DNA of 64,000 nt from Haloglomus salinum (lineage in GTDB: Archaea > Halobacteriota > Halobacteria > Halobacteriales > Haloarculaceae), in NCBI RefSeq assembly GCF_024298825.1, contig NZ_CP101153.1, positions 3,224,001 through 3,288,000 on the forward strand, given 5' to 3'. The notes under the pieces were generated by a model. That model searched no databases. It was not told the DNA's origin and worked only from the letters and a program-made list of their open reading frames with translations. Below are positions 57,085 to 64,000 of this stretch, piece after piece. How positions within the stretch are numbered: position 1 is the stretch's first letter; every line of letters begins with the position of its first letter. Position numbers and translations under genes: made by a program.

Positions 57085-57867
57085 CTACAGGTAGGAGCCG
57101 TCGTACTCCTCCTTCGGCCGGTGCGTGTTGCCACAGTGCCCACACCTGATACGGTTCATACTATCGACGGTCACGTCCATCGACTCGCAGTTCGCACAGA
57201 GGTAGCCGTACGCTTCGCTTCCGTCGTAGGTGACGACGAAGCCACCCTCCGACCCCGGGACCGACTCGTCGCCGAGGGTCACGGTCCGGCCGTCGACCGT
57301 CACCTCGTCCGGCAGGTCGAGGTCGTCGCGCTCGGTCGGTTCGGCGGCCTCTGCAGCGTCGGCTTCCCGCCCGGAGTCGCTCGCGCGCTCCGTGGCTCCC
57401 GCCGGCGCGTAGACGTACTCGGCGAGTTCCAGACTGCCGAGTTCCGTCTGCCGTTCCGCGACACGCTCGAAATCGAACCGCTCGAAGAAGGCGCCCGACT
57501 GGGTGTTCGCGGCGAGCGTCGTGGCCTGCACCGGACCGGACCCGTCATCCAGGGTCTCGACCGCCCGCTCGAACAGTGCCGTCCCGGCCCCGCGGCCGCG
57601 CCGCTCCGGGTCGACGTGGAGCCAGTCGACTTCGCCGTCGGTGGTCGTGACGAAGCCGACGATGCCGTCGTCTTCGGCCACCAGCAGCGACGCCGCAGCA
57701 TCGTCGAGACACTCGGCCAGCGCGTCCTCCGCGAACGCGACCTCGACGAGCATTTCGATGTCGTCCGGACTCAGCGCGTACGACGAGGTGAGCGAGTCCC
57801 GTGCGATCTCGCGGACGCGAGCGATGTCGTCACGCTCCGCTCCTCGAATGGTCAACTGGTCAAGCAT
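57085..57867 (-). CDS. GNAT N-acetyltransferase with C-terminal zinc ribbon (second paralogue)
   Basis: A 260-residue protein with the same architecture as the gene at 19387-20112. The GNAT domain has LTIRGAERDDIARVREIARD, WLHVDPERRGRGAGTALFER (the acetyl-CoA loop, a full R/Q-x-x-G-x-G/A) and SGAFFERFDFERVAERQTE. A long acidic linker (about 150-210) is followed by a zinc ribbon GYLCANCESMDV and RIRCGHCGNTHRPKEE. A Shine-Dalgarno (GGGAGGT, 57876-57882) precedes the ATG by 8 bases. The shared linker-plus-ribbon layout marks these as a haloarchaeal subfamily. Confidence 0.85.
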   Translation of the reverse strand: MLDQLTIRGAERDDIARVREIARDSLTSSYALSPDDIEMLVEVAFAEDALAECLDDAAASLLVAEDDGIVGFVTTTDGEVDWLHVDPERRGRGAGTALFERAVETLDDGSGPVQATTLAANTQSGAFFERFDFERVAERQTELGSLELAEYVYAPAGATERASDSGREADAAEAAEPTERDDLDLPDEVTVDGRTVTLGDESVPGSEGGFVVTYDGSEAYGYLCANCESMDVTVDSMNRIRCGHCGNTHRPKEEYDGSYL

Positions 57868-57875
57868 GAATCGGT

Positions 57876-57882
57876 ACCTCCC
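57876..57882 (-). promoter_or_regulatory. Shine-Dalgarno of the GNAT/zinc-ribbon gene
   Basis: GGGAGGT on the minus strand, 8 bases before the ATG at 57867. It shows that this gene is transcribed with a leader. Confidence 0.6.
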
Positions 57883-58001
57883 GACGGAAGCTGGTGCCTC
57901 GACACTTGTAGGCCTTGGCCGAGATGGAGGGAAACCGGCCGCTCGTCGGGGAGGCTGCTCCGCGTGGCCCCGTCCGGAACGCCGGGACGGCGGGGTTCCA
58001 G

Positions 58002-58085
58002 TGCGCGGGACCGGATTTGAACCGGCGGACTCCTACGAGACAAGGTCCTAAGCCTTGCGCCGTTTCCTGGCTTGGCTACCCGCGC
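58002..58085 (-). tRNA. tRNA-Leu (anticodon TAG)
   Basis: An 84-base tRNA on the minus strand. The acceptor stem pairs GCGCGGG (58085-58079) with CCCGCGC (58009-58003), with discriminator A at 58002. The anticodon stem CAAGG/CCTTG encloses loop CTTAGGA, giving anticodon TAG (reads CTA/CTG leucine). The long variable arm (about CTCGTAGGAG) and the GGTTCAAATCC T-arm mark a class II leucine tRNA. The 3' CCA is not encoded. No intron is seen. It lies 134 bp from the GNAT/zinc-ribbon start and 46 bp from the MOSC gene. Confidence 0.95.
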
Positions 58086-58131
58086 GCATTGTCATCTGCG
58101 CCGGAACGGGGCAAGAACCTGACGCTCTCGG

Positions 58132-58671
58132 TCACTCCACTCGCTTCTCCGCCCGTTCCTCGGCTCGCTCGCGCATCGCCCGCGCGATGCTCGATGGCTC
58201 CGGGTTCGCAGGCTCGGGAACGCCGAACTCGTCACCGACACGTAACTCGCCGCCGTCCACGACATCCGCGCAGATGCCGCCCCGTCCCTCCGTGAGCGCC
58301 TCCATCACGCCCTCCTCGTCGGCCACCTGCTCCACGTGTGCGCAGGGTGGCCGCGGTCGGGTCCCCTCGAACGTCACCTCGCCGACGCTGAAACGGTGGT
58401 CCAGCAGGTCGTGCGGGTCGACGCCTCGCGTGACGACGTTCCGGCGGTGCCGGCCGTCGGTCAGGTCGATATCGTACTCCTCGCGGATGGCCTCGAGCGC
58501 CTCGGCCGCGACGAACGTGACCTCGCAGACGTCGTACGGGGAGTAGTAGCCGGTCCCCTCGTAGTAGCGGTCACCGACGAGTCCACCCGGACGGGCGTTG
58601 GCCGACTCGACGGACTCCATCGGCGCCGAGCCCTCGTCGGCGATGCGGATGCGTTCGACGTGGCAGTCCAT
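58132..58671 (-). CDS. MOSC domain protein
   Basis: A 179-residue MOSC-domain protein: MDCHVERIRIADEGSAPMES, ARPGGLVGDRYYEGTGYYSP (the family G-D-R-Y motif), RRNVVTRGVDPHDLLDHRF and CAHVEQVADEEG with Cys in the PRPPCAHVE region. MOSC domains carry activated sulfur or molybdenum cofactor and catalyse reductions or sulfur transfer. CGCTTTTGCA 27 bases upstream supports the ATG at 58671. It is the first gene to the right of the tRNA-Leu gene. Confidence 0.85.
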   Translation of the reverse strand: MDCHVERIRIADEGSAPMESVESANARPGGLVGDRYYEGTGYYSPYDVCEVTFVAAEALEAIREEYDIDLTDGRHRRNVVTRGVDPHDLLDHRFSVGEVTFEGTRPRPPCAHVEQVADEEGVMEALTEGRGGICADVVDGGELRVGDEFGVPEPANPEPSSIARAMRERAEERAEKRVE

Positions 58672-58754
58672 ACGAGTGCGAGTACTGGCGCGTGCAAAAG
58701 CGTTCGCGGGCCAGGCGTTCGCGCCCCGGTCACCACGCCCCCCGGATAGCCGGC

Positions 58755-59102
58755 TCAGTCCCGCAGCGAGGTGGCGTAGTCGCCGACCGTGCTGTCGTGG
58801 ACGAGCCCGTCGACGACCGCGGTCGGGTCGGGGTCAAGTTCGTAGCCCGGGCGGCCCTTGCCGACGGGGGAGGTGGCCTCCACCTCGGTCAGCGGGCCGT
58901 CGCCGGTCATCGACTCCAGCGCGCGCAGGATGACCGCACGCTCGACGCCACCCTCCGCGCAGGTCACATCCGTCGTGCGAGCCGTACACCGCTCGCGTAC
59001 GACGAACGAGTGGACCGGCTCCCGGTCGTCCAGCGTCAGGTCGGCGACCGCCAGCAGGACGAAGCGCTGGAACGGTCGCTCCGGTAGCGTCTCTTCGATC
59101 AT
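58755..59102 (-). CDS. conserved haloarchaeal protein, possibly winged-helix
   Basis: A 115-residue protein: MIEETLPERPFQRFVLLAVA, then a helix-turn region VTCAEGGVERAVILRALESM and EATSPVGKGRPGYELDPD. Helices and a possible wing suggest a DNA-binding fold, but this is uncertain. GTTTTATCTC 29 bases upstream supports the ATG at 59102. It is divergent from the TFB-like gene. Confidence 0.65.
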   Translation of the reverse strand: MIEETLPERPFQRFVLLAVADLTLDDREPVHSFVVRERCTARTTDVTCAEGGVERAVILRALESMTGDGPLTEVEATSPVGKGRPGYELDPDPTAVVDGLVHDSTVGDYATSLRD

Positions 59103-59125
59103 AGATGACCGGGTGCGTGCCCGGG

Positions 59126-59134
59126 AGATAAAAC
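59126..59134 (-). promoter_or_regulatory. TATA box of the 115-residue protein gene
   Basis: GTTTTATCT (minus strand) about 28 bases before the ATG at 59102; it fixes that start. Confidence 0.55.
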
Positions 59135-59190
59135 ACCGTGTCCGTTCCCATCCGTGGGGAGCGAGCGTCGAGTTACGACCGGGGCCGGAG

Positions 59191-59198
59191 ATTCAAGT
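59191..59198 (+). promoter_or_regulatory. TATA-like box of the TFB-like gene
   Basis: ATTCAAGT, centred 27 bases before the GTG at 59222. It favours this start over an ATG at 59138. Confidence 0.45.
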
Positions 59199-59221
59199 GC
59201 GCCGGCGACCGAGAGTCGTCC

Positions 59222-59530
59222 GTGTACCGTGCGTCCGACGAGGTCGACAACGAGGAGTGGCTGGCCGAACTGGAGAGCGCAGCCGACCGGCTCGGCCTCG
59301 GCACGGACGCGCGGAGTCGGGCGGCGGACCTGTTCCTGAGCGTGAATCCGGACACCGACCGTTCGAAACGAGCAGTGCTCGGGGCGGCCGTGTACGCGGG
59401 CGCACTGATGGCCGGCGACCGGCGCTCGCAGTCCGAGGTAGCCGACGCGGTGGGGTGCTCGCGGCTGACGGTCCAGGGGCGGTGGAAGTCACTGCTGGAG
59501 GAGGCCGGGCTGGAGCCGCCGGGCTGGTGA
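59222..59530 (+). CDS. TFIIB/TFB-like single cyclin-fold protein
   Basis: A 102-residue protein resembling one cyclin repeat of archaeal TFB: LAELESAADRLGLGTDARSR, then AVLGAAVYAGALMAGDRRSQ, SEVADAVGCSRLTVQGRWKS (the DNA-contacting helix-turn-helix of the cyclin repeat). The N-terminal zinc ribbon, B-finger and second cyclin repeat of full TFB are missing. It could be a minimal TFB paralogue modulating promoter choice or a derived regulator. It ends 1 bp from the convergent CoaD stop. Confidence 0.75.
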   Translation: MYRASDEVDNEEWLAELESAADRLGLGTDARSRAADLFLSVNPDTDRSKRAVLGAAVYAGALMAGDRRSQSEVADAVGCSRLTVQGRWKSLLEEAGLEPPGW

Positions 59531-59531
59531 G

Positions 59532-60059
59532 TCAGTCCTCGGAGGCGTCCGTGCTGGTCTCGACGTCGGCGTCGGCCGGACTCGCACGCCCCTCGCGCTC
59601 GGGCGTGAGGTTCCCGTGTTCGTCGATCTCGCCGGTCACGACGCGTGTCGAGGAGATGGCCTCGCCGTCCTCCGCGGGCACGTGGTCGACCACCTCGATA
59701 TCGAGCGGTTCGAGCCCGTTCCTCTCGCGGATCTCGTTGACGCGCTCGCCGCCATCCCGGGTCTCGGGCGAGACGATGAGTACGTCGAACCCCGGTTCGG
59801 TGGCGACGCCGGTCGGCTCCGTCAGCTCGCGGATGGTGTACTCGCGGTCGTACTCGTCGGCGAACAACGCGAGCTCCGCGGCGAGGTCCGCCCGCCGTTC
59901 GGTCCACGAGCGGACGTAGCGCTCCTGTGAACGCGTCTTCGGCGCGAGGTCGTCACTGGTGAGTCCGACGGTCACGTCGCCGAGTTCGAACGCCCGCTCG
60001 AACAGCGCGCGGTGCCCGTCGTGGATGGGGTCGAACGTGCCGCCCAGCACCACCTGCAT
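59532..60059 (-). CDS. coaD: phosphopantetheine adenylyltransferase (archaeal CoaD)
   Basis: A 175-residue nucleotidyltransferase: MQVVLGGTFDPIHDGHRALF (HxGH site His13-x-Gly-His16), VTVGLTSDDLAPK, VLIVSPETRDGG and EAISSTRVVTGEIDEHG (the ISSTxI motif). The archaeal-type enzyme transfers AMP to 4'-phosphopantetheine in CoA synthesis. An acidic tail (about 150-175) follows. GACTAAACC 27 bases upstream sets the ATG at 60059. It is followed, on the same strand and upstream in sequence, by a wHTH gene 57 bp away. Confidence 0.9.
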   Translation of the reverse strand: MQVVLGGTFDPIHDGHRALFERAFELGDVTVGLTSDDLAPKTRSQERYVRSWTERRADLAAELALFADEYDREYTIRELTEPTGVATEPGFDVLIVSPETRDGGERVNEIRERNGLEPLDIEVVDHVPAEDGEAISSTRVVTGEIDEHGNLTPEREGRASPADADVETSTDASED

Positions 60060-60116
60060 ACGCCGCGAGTGGCGTGCCGGCGGTTTAGTCGTTCCCCAAC
60101 GAGCCTATCGCGGCGG

Positions 60117-60638
60117 TCAGTCGTCGCCCGCCTCGGTGCCCGTCTCGGCGCCTGCGTCCGCCTTCCCCTCCACATCGACGCTGATGGTGACGGGACCCCG
60201 CTCGCCATCGGCCTCGGTCTCGCCGAGATGGCGATCCAGATTGAACACGGTGTTGAGCTCGTCCTGTACGCCGTCGACGATGCTCGTCACGAGGTCGGCC
60301 GGCGCCTGCGCGGTGTACTCGTAGGGGTTGTTGCCGGCGCCGCTGGACTCGCGCTTGCGGCGCTCGACCTTCCCCTCCTCGTGCAGTTCGGCCAGTGCCT
60401 CCCGGACTGTCGACGGGTAGAGCCCGGTTCCGGTCGCGATCTCCTCGGAGGTGCTGTCGGGGTGCTGTCGGAGATAGAGGTATATCCGGGCCCGCGTCTC
60501 GGTGTCGAGGACCCACGCCAGCAGGTCGACGATACCGTCGTCGAACGAGGCGTTCCGCTCCTCGAGCGCGTCCCGGACCGCGACCTCCTCCCCGTCTTCC
60601 GGGATATCCCTGTCGTCAGGGGTCTCTTCGGTAGACAT
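60117..60638 (-). CDS. winged-helix transcriptional regulator (TrmB/ArsR-like)
   Basis: A 173-residue protein. The DNA-binding part is RARIYLYLRQHPDSTSEEIA then GTGLYPSTVREALAELHEEG and a wing KVERRKRESSGAGNNPYEY (about 50-105), a clear winged helix. The C-terminal part has LVTSIVDGVQDELNTVFNLD and an acidic tail, which may form the dimer or effector domain. A CTTTTTATCC box about 33 bases before the ATG at 60638 supports that start. Its targets may include coaD. Confidence 0.8.
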   Translation of the reverse strand: MSTEETPDDRDIPEDGEEVAVRDALEERNASFDDGIVDLLAWVLDTETRARIYLYLRQHPDSTSEEIATGTGLYPSTVREALAELHEEGKVERRKRESSGAGNNPYEYTAQAPADLVTSIVDGVQDELNTVFNLDRHLGETEADGERGPVTISVDVEGKADAGAETGTEAGDD

Positions 60639-60805
60639 ATCGAACCTATCGCGAGGCGAGGGAATCACCGGATAAAAAGCCAACGTCTGTCTCGGCGCCA
60701 TGGGGAGAATCCCGGACGCTAAGGAGAGCAACGGCGCGAAGCGCGGTGTAACGGGAGTCACATTTCGCTACTGGCGCCCCCCGACTGCCTTCTGCGGGGC
60801 CTGGA

Positions 60806-61990
60806 CTACTCGTCAGGGTCCAGTAGCAGTGCCGCACAGAGCGCATCGAGTCCCTCCTCCTCGCGGAGTCGGCGTTGCCGCTCGGCGCCGCTCTCGGACT
60901 CGTACAGCCGCCGGATGCCCTCGACGCCGAGTCGGTCGGCCAGCCGGTCGGTCGCCTCGCCGAGGCCGATGGTCCCATCGCCGTCGCGGTCGATGAACGA
61001 GGCGCCGTGCCCCCGACGGATGGCCCGCCACTTGTTCTCGTCGAGCGTCTCGCGCCGGTGGCCGGGTGTCTCGTCGCCCGCCGCAGCGTCGCTGCCCCGG
61101 CTCCCACCACGGTAGGCCGCCCACGGGTCCGACCGGTCGGCGTACCGTTCGGCGAGGTCCAGCACCAGCGCGTGGACCGCCTCGACGAACGCCAGCACCC
61201 GCTCGGGGTCGGCCTGCCCGTCCGGGGTCCGGACCTCGACGGTCCCGTGCGCCGAGTGGGGCCGCACGTCGTACCAGAGCTCGCCCCGGTCCTCGATGCT
61301 CCCGAACTCGACCATCCGCCGCTCGAGGTCGAGGTACTCCTCGAACGAAGCGAAGGCGGTCGGGATACCCGTGTTGGGCAGCGCCTCGAAGATCTTCGCG
61401 CGCGCCGACGCCAGCCCCGTGTCGAACCCGTTCCAGTACGGCGAGTTCGCCGATAGCGCCAGCAGCACGGGCAGATACCACCGGAGTTCGTTGGCGATCC
61501 AGGTCGCCTTGTCGGCGTCGTCGACGCCGACGTGGACGTGCAGCCCGGCGGTCGTGTTGCGGTGCTGTGGGTACTGGATGCGGTCGAGCTGTGACCGATA
61601 CCGGGGTTTCTCGGCGTGTTCCAGTTCGCGCCACTTCGCTGCGGGGTGGAGGCCCGCCGCCGCAATCTGGTAGTCGTGGGCCTCGGCGTGCTCGACGAGC
61701 GCCGCCCGGACCGCGCGGACCTGCTCGCGCGCCTCCGACAGCGACTCGCAGGTCGGAGTCTGTGTCTCGATGACACATTTGAACAGTTCGTGGTCGAGGC
61801 GCCCCTCGAGAAGTTCGGGGGGCGTCGAGTCGTAGACGAGCGTGTCCGTTCCCGAGGTCGGCCGGCCGTCCTCGTCGACGACGTAGAACTCCTCCTCGAT
61901 ACCGAGCGTCCCGAGCCGGTCGAACGCGTCGGCCGAACCCGTCGCTCCCTGCTTCTGGTCGTCGGCCCCGGCGTCGTCGCCCGTCTCCAT
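60806..61990 (-). CDS. gshA: glutamate--cysteine ligase, GCS2 type
   Basis: A 394-residue enzyme of the GCS2 family: [20 protein letters not shown] (27-46, glutamate/metal site), [40 protein letters not shown] (about 140-159), [20 protein letters not shown]. It ligates glutamate and cysteine into gamma-glutamylcysteine, the main low-molecular-weight thiol of haloarchaea. Residues 334-345 ([12 protein letters not shown]) form an EF-hand-like loop within an otherwise family-typical region; whether it binds calcium is unknown. A TATA box 29 bases upstream sets the ATG at 61990. Confidence 0.9.
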   Translation of the reverse strand: METGDDAGADDQKQGATGSADAFDRLGTLGIEEEFYVVDEDGRPTSGTDTLVYDSTPPELLEGRLDHELFKCVIETQTPTCESLSEAREQVRAVRAALVEHAEAHDYQIAAAGLHPAAKWRELEHAEKPRYRSQLDRIQYPQHRNTTAGLHVHVGVDDADKATWIANELRWYLPVLLALSANSPYWNGFDTGLASARAKIFEALPNTGIPTAFASFEEYLDLERRMVEFGSIEDRGELWYDVRPHSAHGTVEVRTPDGQADPERVLAFVEAVHALVLDLAERYADRSDPWAAYRGGSRGSDAAAGDETPGHRRETLDENKWRAIRRGHGASFIDRDGDGTIGLGEATDRLADRLGVEGIRRLYESESGAERQRRLREEEGLDALCAALLLDPDE

Positions 61991-62016
61991 CGCCTCAAGC
62001 GAGACGACCCGGGTGG

Positions 62017-62022
62017 TTAAAT
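62017..62022 (-). promoter_or_regulatory. TATA box of gshA
   Basis: ATTTAA (minus) is centred about 29 bases before the ATG at 61990; leaderless. Confidence 0.55.
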
Positions 62023-62039
62023 CTCACCGTCGGCGACGC

Positions 62040-62396
62040 ACCGTGTGCACGACGGCTGGGAGCCGGTGGGCTTCCCCGCTGGTTCAGTTTCGGAAGCCCT
62101 CGCTCGCTTCGCTCGTGAGGACACCAGGACCGCAGGTCGGTCAGTCGGGGTCCGTGAGCCTCACACCTCCCCAGCCGCTTGCGGTGCTCGCTTCGGTCGC
62201 TGCTCCCTCCACTGCGCTCCTCAGCCCTCGCACGCGTAGAGGCGGCTGGCCCTCGGCACAGCCGCCAGCGCGCGCCAGCTGGACTGACGGCCGTTCGCCG
62301 ACTCGGCGTTATAATTCAGCCTGCAGTATTATGGGCGAATTGTGGGAATTGGGGGCCTAACCGAATAATATTGTGTTATTGCGGGCTATTACTCGC
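62040..62396. repeat. dispersed repeat copy B with flanking AT-rich segment
   Basis: 62083-62287 is the GC-rich repeat core: TCAGTCGG near 62140, CTCACACCTCCCCAGCCGCT at 62160-62179, and GGCGGCTG (about 62241-62248) with CAGCCGCC (about 62259-62266) as inverted arms, then GCTGGACTGAC. It matches copy A in the order of these blocks. From 62305 to 62396 the sequence is AT-rich, with no gene, between gshA and the flpA stop. Confidence 0.6.
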
Positions 62397-63035
62397 CTAT
62401 TCGTCCAGCCGACGCGCAACGACGGCCAGGTGGTCGTCGTGGGTGGGGTCCAGCCGTTCGGTCTCCAGCACCTCGTACCCCTCGCGGAGGTCCGACAGCA
62501 CCTGGTCGAACACGTCGTCCGGGTCGGCCACGACGTCCTCGCTCCGGGCCTTCACCGAGAGCAGGAGGCGGCCGTCCTCCCGGAGGAACTGCCGGTTCCG
62601 GAGCGCGACCGTTGCCTGCCCGCGCGTCGCCACGTCCTGCACCAGCACGTCGACGGGCTCGACGACGTGGGCGTACGTCTCCGGCTCGCGGGCGTCCTTC
62701 AGGAGCGGGAACAGGTTCGGCCGGGGTTCGGCGGCGTCCAGCAGGTCCCGCGCCGGCCGCGGGGCGAACTCGACGGCGTAGGTGGGGCCGGCGAAGTCCG
62801 CGACGTGCGAGACGGTCGTCCCCGCGGCGGCGCCGAGATAGAGGACCGTCTCGTCGCCGCCCAGTCCGGTCTCGAGTCCACGGCCGAGCATCGCCCCCAG
62901 TTTCGACCGGCCGGTGTCCCACGCGCGCCAGTCGCCGTCCGTCGGCTCGCCGTACACCGGCGGCCCGCGGGTCGCCAGCCGCTCCTCGCCGTCGAAGGGG
63001 CGGCGTTCGACACCCGCAGGCAGGTCCGGGGTCAC
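62397..63035 (-). CDS. flpA: fibrillarin-like rRNA/tRNA 2'-O-methyltransferase
   Basis: A 212-residue Rossmann methyltransferase: VLYLGAAAGTTVSHVADFAG (about 63-82, motif I with the fibrillarin GAAAGTT variant), YAVEFAPRPARDLLDAAEPR, VDVLVQDVATRGQATVALRN and LREDGRLLLSVKARSEDVVA. It methylates rRNA and tRNA riboses guided by C/D box sRNAs, together with Nop5. Its ATG overlaps the Nop5 stop in ATGA (63032-63035), so the two are coupled. Confidence 0.93.
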   Translation of the reverse strand: MTPDLPAGVERRPFDGEERLATRGPPVYGEPTDGDWRAWDTGRSKLGAMLGRGLETGLGGDETVLYLGAAAGTTVSHVADFAGPTYAVEFAPRPARDLLDAAEPRPNLFPLLKDAREPETYAHVVEPVDVLVQDVATRGQATVALRNRQFLREDGRLLLSVKARSEDVVADPDDVFDQVLSDLREGYEVLETERLDPTHDDHLAVVARRLDE

Positions 63036-63913
63036 GTGCCATCACCATCGGTCGCCGCCCCGGTCGCCTCGCCCTCCGTCCGCGCCCGGATGGTGGCGAT
63101 GCGTTCGCGGAGCTGTTCGTCCAGTACCGGCCGGCGTTCGCCGGTGTAGTGGTCGGCACGGGCGGCGATGGTCAGTTTTCCGGCGAGGGCCCGCGCCGCC
63201 GACCCGCGGTCGTCGGGGTGGGTGTTCCGGACGGCCTCGTGCGTGTAGATGACACCGTGCTTGGGTGAGGGCGCCCGGCCGCGGAGATGTGCGAACAGCG
63301 CCTCCTCCGCGCCGAGTACCTGGAGCGTCCCCGAGGGCTTGCGCGCCAGCGTCTCCAGTCCACCGGCGAGCGCGATGAGCCGCGCGGCGAGCACGGGCCC
63401 GGCGAGCGCCGCGAGATTGGGCGCCACCTCCGGCGCGGTCCGCTCGATGCTCGCGCGGAGGTCAGCTGCCTCGTCGTCGAGGTCGCGGACGCGGCGGGCG
63501 AGTTCGACCACGCGGCGCTCGTCGGGCTCCGGGTCGCGCTCGGCGAGTTCGCGGGCGAACGTGATGCCCGTCCCCGACTCGTCGGCCACCGTACTCCCCC
63601 ACTCGGCGACGCGCTCGGCGAGTTCGTTGGCGACGCGTTCGCAGTCGTCCATCGCTCGGACCGCGTGGACCAGTTGTCGGTCTCCAGCGCTCTCGGCCTC
63701 GGCGATGGCCGCACGGGTGGCGGCCATCGTCGCGGCGTGGAGCGCGTCGTAGTAGTCAGCCGCGTCGTCGGCGAACGCCGATTGGACCGCGCGTGCCGGC
63801 CAGTCGGCCGTGGCCTCGGCGGTGCCATCGCGGATAGCCTCGGTGACTGCTGCCTCGTCGTCGCGGTCGATTCCCTCGAACCAGCCCGCGGCCGAGGGAG
63901 CGGTACCGTCCAT
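63032..63913 (-). CDS. nop5: Nop5/Nop56-type C/D box RNP protein
   Basis: A 293-residue Nop-domain protein. The N-terminal part (1-110) has Ala-rich helices forming the coiled-coil and fibrillarin-binding region. The signature ELARRVRDLDDEAADLRASI and APEVAPNLAALAGPVLAARL followed by IALAGGLETLARKPSGTLQV are the Nop domain, then LGAEEALFAHLRGRAPSPKH and HDDRGSAARALAGKLTIAAR-type helices (actual reading NTHPDDRGSAARALAGKL). It anchors fibrillarin to C/D sRNAs. The ATG at 63913 has a GTCTATGTG box about 28 bases upstream. The remaining bases to the window end show no gene. Confidence 0.9.
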   Translation of the reverse strand: MDGTAPSAAGWFEGIDRDDEAAVTEAIRDGTAEATADWPARAVQSAFADDAADYYDALHAATMAATRAAIAEAESAGDRQLVHAVRAMDDCERVANELAERVAEWGSTVADESGTGITFARELAERDPEPDERRVVELARRVRDLDDEAADLRASIERTAPEVAPNLAALAGPVLAARLIALAGGLETLARKPSGTLQVLGAEEALFAHLRGRAPSPKHGVIYTHEAVRNTHPDDRGSAARALAGKLTIAARADHYTGERRPVLDEQLRERIATIRARTEGEATGAATDGDGT

Positions 63914-64000
63914 GGCACGTCGTTGCGCGGTGGGTCACATAGACGTACTGAAGACGGCCCCCGCTATCCGGCCCTCCTTCGTGGCGATTCCAGGCCACTG

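Overview
The window is chromosomal DNA of a halophilic archaeon (class Halobacteria). The GC content is high. Nearly all proteins are strongly acidic (rich in D and E). Many start codons lie about 25-30 bases downstream of a TATA-like box with no room for a Shine-Dalgarno site, as in leaderless haloarchaeal transcripts. The information-processing genes are archaeal: proteasome alpha subunit, RNase P proteins Rpp30 and Pop5, fibrillarin and Nop5, eIF1A, Rio1 kinase, a TFB-like factor, FAD synthase RibL and archaeal CoaD. Glutamate-cysteine ligase (GshA, a gamma-glutamylcysteine route), a bacterio-opsin-activator type regulator, a Spo0M-family protein and Tat-exported enzymes also fit a haloarchaeon. 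I cannot name the species.

Layout. 1-2590: an XRE regulator coupled to a small membrane protein, then the RNase-H-fold DUF460 protein. 2602-4750: an AT-richer island holding a lipoprotein and, divergently, a Tat-exported trypsin-like protease broken by a frameshift at an A8 run. 4752-9689: small membrane protein, dehalogenase-like hydrolase, winged-helix regulator, the eIF1A-Rio1-GNAT operon and a zinc alcohol dehydrogenase. 9690-17589: a hairpin-rich spacer, a caspase-like lipoprotein with an EF-hand, a double glyoxalase domain protein, a membrane-anchored DnaJ protein and a large Tat-exported M14 carboxypeptidase. 17628-25357: proteasome assembly chaperone, a candidate structured RNA, a PadR regulator with its likely operator, a GNAT with zinc ribbon, HD hydrolase, LysE exporter, metallo-beta-lactamase-fold protein, amidohydrolase-like protein and glycosyltransferase. 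25507-33857: MoaD-like fusion, class IV aminotransferase, Rieske protein, Spo0M-like protein, sugar nucleotidyltransferase, diphthine-ammonia ligase, DUF373, SppA and UPF0058. 33962-44576: ribbon-helix-helix protein, sulfite-oxidase-like enzyme, cysteine-cluster protein, Cas4-like protein, TsaC/Sua5, a cysteine-free peroxiredoxin-fold protein coupled to a glutaredoxin-like protein, CNNM/CorC-type protein, PiT phosphate permease, and the ribH-aminotransferase-GMC oxidoreductase run. 44704-51810: acyl-CoA ligase, Bat-type regulator, RecJ-like DHH nuclease, and the JAMM-RibL pair. 52310-57867: the rnp3-methyltransferase-rnp2-psmA operon, a membrane protein, a prenyltransferase fused to a lycopene-cyclase domain, and a second GNAT with zinc ribbon. 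58002-63913: tRNA-Leu(TAG), MOSC protein, TFB-like protein, CoaD, winged-helix regulator, GshA, fibrillarin and Nop5.

Functional themes. Protein turnover is represented by psmA, the PAC2-family chaperone, a JAMM protease and a ubiquitin-like MoaD protein. RNA maturation and translation are represented by RNase P, fibrillarin/Nop5, TsaC, Dph6, eIF1A and Rio1. Flavin biosynthesis is represented by RibH and RibL, which are about 10 kb apart. The accessory content is modest: I see no insertion sequence, no CRISPR array and no prophage. The least ordinary items are the frameshifted protease island with its A8 and A14 runs, the UbiA-lycopene cyclase fusion, the caspase/EF-hand lipoprotein, the MoaD fusion with two Gly-Gly sites, a candidate RNA with two perfect 10-bp hairpins at 18753-18842, and two diverged copies of a 200-300 bp dispersed repeat at about 51.95-52.23 kb and 62.08-62.29 kb.
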